64,000 nucleotides of DNA. Source: Aquipuribacter nitratireducens. GTDB lineage: Bacteria; Actinomycetota; Actinomycetes; Actinomycetales; JBBAYJ01. The notes below the pieces were generated by a model. The model was not told the DNA's origin. It saw only the letters and a list, made by a program, of their open reading frames with translations, and made no database searches. Positions 60,828 through 64,000 of this stretch are shown here, one piece after another. Location of the stretch: NCBI RefSeq assembly GCF_037860835.1, contig NZ_JBBEOG010000004.1, forward strand, positions 186,001 through 250,000, given 5' to 3'. Both the position numbers and the translations under genes were made by a program. Numbering within the stretch: position 1 is the stretch's first letter; each line of letters starts with the position of its first letter.

Positions 60828-61062
60828 CCCTGCGGCACAGGGGTTGTTGCGCGGGATCGGCCTGTTTCGGCGCTGCGTTCCCTGCGGCACAGGGGTTGTT
60901 GCGCGAGATCGGCCTGTTTCGGCGCTGCGTTCCCTGCGGCACAGGGGTTGTAGCGCGGGATCGGCCTGTTTCGGCGCTGCGTTCCCTGCGGCACAGGGGT
61001 TGTAGCGCGGGATCGGGCCGTTTCGGCGCCGCGTTCCCTGCGGCACAGGGGTTGTAGCGCGG
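60828..61062 (+). repeat. 52-bp tandem repeat array between csrA and purQ
   Basis: Five copies of CCCTGCGGCACAGGGGTTG start at 60828, 60880, 60932, 60984 and 61036, an exact 52-bp period; four units are full, the fifth stops at about 61062. Units differ at only a few bases (for example GCGCGGGATC is GCGCGAGATC in unit 2). Each unit holds a short hairpin, CCCTG with CAGGG, around five bases. Spacers are as conserved as the cores, so this is not a CRISPR. The frames through it shift from copy to copy, so it is not coding. With the sequence to 61142 it forms the only gene-free stretch of over 300 bases in the window. Confidence 0.9.
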
Positions 61063-61083
61063 TTGTAGCGCGGTTGTAGCGTG
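61051..61083 (+). repeat. 11-bp microrepeat at the end of the array
   Basis: GTTGTAGCGCG at 61051 and 61062, then GTTGTAGCGTG at 61073: three tandem copies, starting inside the last 52-bp unit and made of a piece of it. Followed by a small hairpin, GTGCG-ATCG-CGCAC, at 61081-61094, about 37 bp before the purQ -10 box. Confidence 0.75.
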
Positions 61084-61130
61084 CGATCGCGCACCGCGGC
61101 CGCCCTGCGGGACGACCCTCGCGGTGCGCC

Positions 61131-61136
61131 TACGCT
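61131..61136 (+). promoter_or_regulatory. -10 box of purQ-purL, probably leaderless
   Basis: TACGCT six bases before the purQ GTG. Confidence 0.45.
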
Positions 61137-61142
61137 GGGCGC

Positions 61143-61823
61143 GTGCGCGTCGGTATCGTCACGTTCCCCGGGTCCCTCGACGACGGCGACGCGGCACGGG
61201 CCGTGCGCCTCGCGGGGGGTGATCCCGTCCGGCTGTGGCATGGTGACCACGACCTGCAGCGCGTCGACGCCGTCGTCCTGCCCGGCGGGTTCTCCTACGG
61301 CGACTACCTGCGCGCGGGTGCCATCGCGCGCTTCGCGCCCGTCATGACCGAGGTCGTCGACGCGGCACGGAAGGGGATGCCGGTCCTCGGCATCTGCAAC
61401 GGCTTCCAGGTCCTGTGCGAGTCGCACCTGCTGCCCGGCGCCCTCGTACGCAACGACCACCAGAAGTTCGTGTGCCGCGACCAGCGCCTCCGCGTCGAGA
61501 GCACGGCGACCGCGTGGACCAGCGCCTTCGAGCCCGGTGCGGAGATCACGATCCCCCTGAAGAACGGTGAGGGCGGCTACATCGCGGACGCGGCGACCCT
61601 CGACGCCCTCGAGGGCGAGGGGCGCGTCGTGTTCCGCTACCTCGACGTCAACCCGAACGGCTCCCGCCGCGACATCGCCGGCATCAGCGACGCCTCCGGT
61701 CGGGTCGTCGGTCTCATGCCGCACCCCGAGCACGCGGTCGAGGCCGGGTACGGGCCGACGACCGACGGGCTCGGGCTCTTCACCTCCGTGCTCGCGACGG
61801 CCCTCGAGGGGGTCCTCGCGTGA
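61143..61823 (+). CDS. purQ: Phosphoribosylformylglycinamidine synthase subunit PurQ (glutaminase)
   Basis: 226 residues. Releases ammonia from glutamine for FGAM synthase. Class I amidotransferase: [18 protein letters not shown] near residue 43, nucleophile Cys in [11 protein letters not shown] near 83, and the His-x-Glu in [10 protein letters not shown] near 192. The GTG start is supported by TACGCT six bases upstream. The stop overlaps the purL GTG. The third subunit gene purS lies 34 kb to the left. Confidence 0.97.
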   Translation: MRVGIVTFPGSLDDGDAARAVRLAGGDPVRLWHGDHDLQRVDAVVLPGGFSYGDYLRAGAIARFAPVMTEVVDAARKGMPVLGICNGFQVLCESHLLPGALVRNDHQKFVCRDQRLRVESTATAWTSAFEPGAEITIPLKNGEGGYIADAATLDALEGEGRVVFRYLDVNPNGSRRDIAGISDASGRVVGLMPHPEHAVEAGYGPTTDGLGLFTSVLATALEGVLA

Positions 61824-64000
61824 GCCCGCACGGCGCCACCAGCCCCGACCTCGTCGAGGTCCCGACGACGGCTACGAGCAGCGCGGTCGACACCGTCGAG
61901 CACGCCGCCGAGACCCCGGACACCGAGCAGCCGTGGGCCGAGCTCGGCCTCAAGCCCGACGAGTACGGCCGCATCCGCGAGATCCTCGGACGCCGGCCCA
62001 CCTCCGCCGAGCTCGCCATGTACTCCGTCATGTGGTCCGAGCACTGCTCGTACAAGTCGAGCAAGGTCCACCTGCGCCGCTTCGGCGACGCGACGCAGCA
62101 GGCGCTGGAGAAGGGCCGCACGACGCTCCTCGCCGGCATCGGCGAGAACGCCGGCGTCGTCGACATCGGCGACGGCTGGGCCGTCACGTTCAAGGCCGAG
62201 TCGCACAACCACCCCAGCTACGTCGAGCCCTACCAGGGGGCGGCGACCGGCGTCGGTGGCATCGTCCGCGACATCCTCGCGATGGGCGCCCGCCCGGTCG
62301 CCGTCATGGACTCCCTGCGCTTCGGTGCGCCGGAGCACCCCGACACCACCCGGGTCGTCCACGGCGTCGTCGCCGGGGTCGGCGGCTACGGCAACTGCCT
62401 GGGCCTGCCCAACGTCGGCGGCGAGGTGTACTTCGACCCCTGCTACCAGGGCAACCCCCTCGTCAACGCGCTGTGCGTGGGCGCACTGCGGCACGAGGAC
62501 CTCCACCTCGCCAACGCCACCGGCGAGGGCAACCTCGTCGTCCTCTTCGGCGCCCGCACCGGCGGCGACGGGATCGGGGGCGTCAGCGTCCTCGCCTCGG
62601 AGACCTTCGCGGAGGGCGGGCCGAGCAAGCGGCCGGCGGTCCAGGTCGGCGACCCGTTCCGGGAGAAGCTCCTCATCGAGTGCTGCCTCGAGCTGTACGC
62701 CGCCGGGGTCGTCGAGGGCATCCAGGACCTCGGGGGCGCGGGCCTGTCGTGCGCGACGAGCGAGCTCGCCTCCGCCGGCGACGGCGGCATGCGCGTCGCA
62801 CTCGACAAGGTGCCCCTGCGCGACGCGACGCTGCGCCCGGAGGAGATCCTCATGAGCGAGTCGCAGGAGCGGATGATGGCCGTCGTCCGCCCGGACCGGC
62901 TCGAGGCGTTCCTCGCGGTCACGACGAAGTGGGAGGTCGAGGCGGCCGTTCTCGGCGAGGTCACCGACGGCGACCGGCTCGAGATCACGTGGCACGGCGA
63001 GACCGTCGTCGACGTCCCGCCGCGGACCGTCGCCCACGAGGGACCGGTCTACGAGCGCCCCTACGCGCGTCCCGACTGGCTCGACGCGCGCCAGGCCGAC
63101 CGCGCGGAGGACCTCCCGCGTGCGACGACCCAGGAGGAGCTCCGCGCCCAGCTGCTCGCGCTCGTCTCGTCGCCCGACCAGTGCTCGAGGGCGTGGGTCA
63201 CCGACCAGTACGACCGCTACGTGCTCGGCAACACGACCCTCGCGACGCCCGACGACGCCGGCGTCGTCCGGGTCGACGAGGCCACCGGCCGCGGGGTCGC
63301 ACTGAGCCTCGACGGCAACGGCCGCCTCGCCGCCCTCGACCCCTACACCGGCGCGCAGCTCGCGCTGTCCGAGGCCTACCGCAACGTGGCCGTCACCGGC
63401 GCCACCCCGGTCGCCGTCACCGACTGCCTCAACGCCGGCTCGCCGGAGGAGCCGGGGGCCATGTGGCAGTTCGCCGAGGTCGTCCGCGGGCTCGCCGACG
63501 CGACGGCGACCCTCGGCACCCCCGTCACGGGCGGGAACGTCAGCTTCTACAACTCGACCGGTGACGTCGCGATCCACCCGACGCCGGTCGTCGGCGTGCT
63601 CGGCGTGCTCGACGACGTCTCCCGTCGCATCGGCTCCGGCTGGGACCGGGCGGGGCTCGCGCTGTACCTGCTCGGCACGACGCGCGAGGAGCTGTCCGGC
63701 TCGGCGTGGGCCGGCGTCGTCCACGACCACCTCGGCGGGCTGCCGCCGCGGGTCGACCTCGACGCCGAGCAGCTCCTCGCCGGCGTCATGCTCGCCGCGT
63801 CCCGCGACGGGCTCGTCGACGCCGCGCACGACCTGTCGGACGGCGGGCTCGCGCAGGCGCTGGTCGAGGGCTGCCTCCGCCACGGGGTCGGCGCCCGCGT
63901 GTGGCTCGACGACGTGCTCCGCCGCGACGGCGTCGACCTCACGACGGCCCTCTTCGCCGAGTCCGTCGCCCGCGCACTCGTCGCGGTGCCGCGCAGCGAG
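61820..64000 (+). CDS. purL: Phosphoribosylformylglycinamidine synthase subunit PurL, cut off by the window end
   Basis: 727 codons are visible to the last base, so only about the last 20-60 residues are missing for a normal small-type PurL. The catalytic half-domains are clear: [16 protein letters not shown] near residue 67, [25 protein letters not shown] in parts near 120, [16 protein letters not shown] near 305, and [21 protein letters not shown] and [13 protein letters not shown] in the second half. The first 45 residues are a Thr/Glu-rich extension. GTG overlaps purQ. It amidates FGAR to FGAM with ATP. Confidence 0.96.
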   Translation, partial: MSPHGATSPDLVEVPTTATSSAVDTVEHAAETPDTEQPWAELGLKPDEYGRIREILGRRPTSAELAMYSVMWSEHCSYKSSKVHLRRFGDATQQALEKGRTTLLAGIGENAGVVDIGDGWAVTFKAESHNHPSYVEPYQGAATGVGGIVRDILAMGARPVAVMDSLRFGAPEHPDTTRVVHGVVAGVGGYGNCLGLPNVGGEVYFDPCYQGNPLVNALCVGALRHEDLHLANATGEGNLVVLFGARTGGDGIGGVSVLASETFAEGGPSKRPAVQVGDPFREKLLIECCLELYAAGVVEGIQDLGGAGLSCATSELASAGDGGMRVALDKVPLRDATLRPEEILMSESQERMMAVVRPDRLEAFLAVTTKWEVEAAVLGEVTDGDRLEITWHGETVVDVPPRTVAHEGPVYERPYARPDWLDARQADRAEDLPRATTQEELRAQLLALVSSPDQCSRAWVTDQYDRYVLGNTTLATPDDAGVVRVDEATGRGVALSLDGNGRLAALDPYTGAQLALSEAYRNVAVTGATPVAVTDCLNAGSPEEPGAMWQFAEVVRGLADATATLGTPVTGGNVSFYNSTGDVAIHPTPVVGVLGVLDDVSRRIGSGWDRAGLALYLLGTTREELSGSAWAGVVHDHLGGLPPRVDLDAEQLLAGVMLAASRDGLVDAAHDLSDGGLAQALVEGCLRHGVGARVWLDDVLRRDGVDLTTALFAESVARALVAVPRSE

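Noticed and set aside
60828-61083. CRISPR-like array
   Set aside because: The sequence between the cores is as conserved as the cores, so there are no unique spacers, and no cas genes are near. It is a tandem repeat.
60658-61733. Minus-strand open frames through the 52-bp repeats giving repeated Pro/Arg peptides
   Set aside because: The 52-bp period shifts frame at each copy, and the rest of the frame is the reverse of csrA or purQ. No start signal or protein-like composition.

Overview
This is a very GC-rich, gene-dense window whose third codon positions are almost all G or C, and GTG starts are very common. It carries a monoderm-type flagellar system without P- or L-ring genes, a CsrA/FliW pair, DUF3151 and DUF559 proteins and a PurS/PurQ/PurL-type FGAM synthase. 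Together these point to a motile actinobacterium, probably near Micrococcales or Kineosporiales. I cannot name a genus.

Left part (1-27 kb): mostly chromosomal housekeeping and accessory genes. In order: a cut-off conserved protein; a membrane-anchored class III adenylate cyclase; a secreted protein; a mobA-DUF6457 / short moeA pair; a TetR-alcohol dehydrogenase pair divergent from an SDR-membrane protein operon; a fatty acyl-CoA reductase fused to a HAD phosphatase; class II aldolase; a STAS protein divergent from a LOV-GAF-SpoIIE-HATPase protein (a likely blue-light partner-switching module); DUF3151; a renalase-like flavoprotein; purA; a Bcr/CflA transporter under a nested palindrome; an alcohol dehydrogenase; purD; an S10 carboxypeptidase; purC; an MBL-fold hydrolase; an uncharacterised protein; and purS. 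Many of these genes have a TANNNT-type -10 box 6-8 nt before the start codon, so they are probably transcribed without a leader.

Middle part (27.2-59.3 kb): purS is followed not by purQ-purL but by about 34 kb of other DNA. First comes a DUF559 endonuclease-like gene flanked by 19-bp inverted repeats. Then comes a nearly complete flagellar locus: flgN-flgK-flgL-fliW leftward; fliA/whiG-type sigma factor, flagellin, fliD, fliS, a small partner, flgB-flgC-fliE-fliF-fliG-fliH-fliI-fliJ, an NlpC/P60-lytic transglycosylase, fliK-flgD-flgE, flbD-motA-motB-fliL, fliM-fliN/Y-fliO-fliP-fliQ-fliR-flhB, and flhA-flhF-like-PilZ-small membrane protein rightward. Six sites of the form TCNN-N15/16-GCCGAY stand before flgN, flagellin, flgB, flbD, fliM and flhA and fit a FliA/WhiG-dependent regulon. 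No flgG, flgF, flgM, flhG or chemotaxis gene lies in the window.

Right part (59.3-64 kb): a HEPN / winged-HTH-nucleotidyltransferase toxin-antitoxin pair with a palindrome over its start, csrA with a long proline-rich tail, a 52-bp tandem repeat array, then purQ and purL (cut by the window end). CsrA and FliW, at opposite ends of the island, would be expected to control flagellin translation together.
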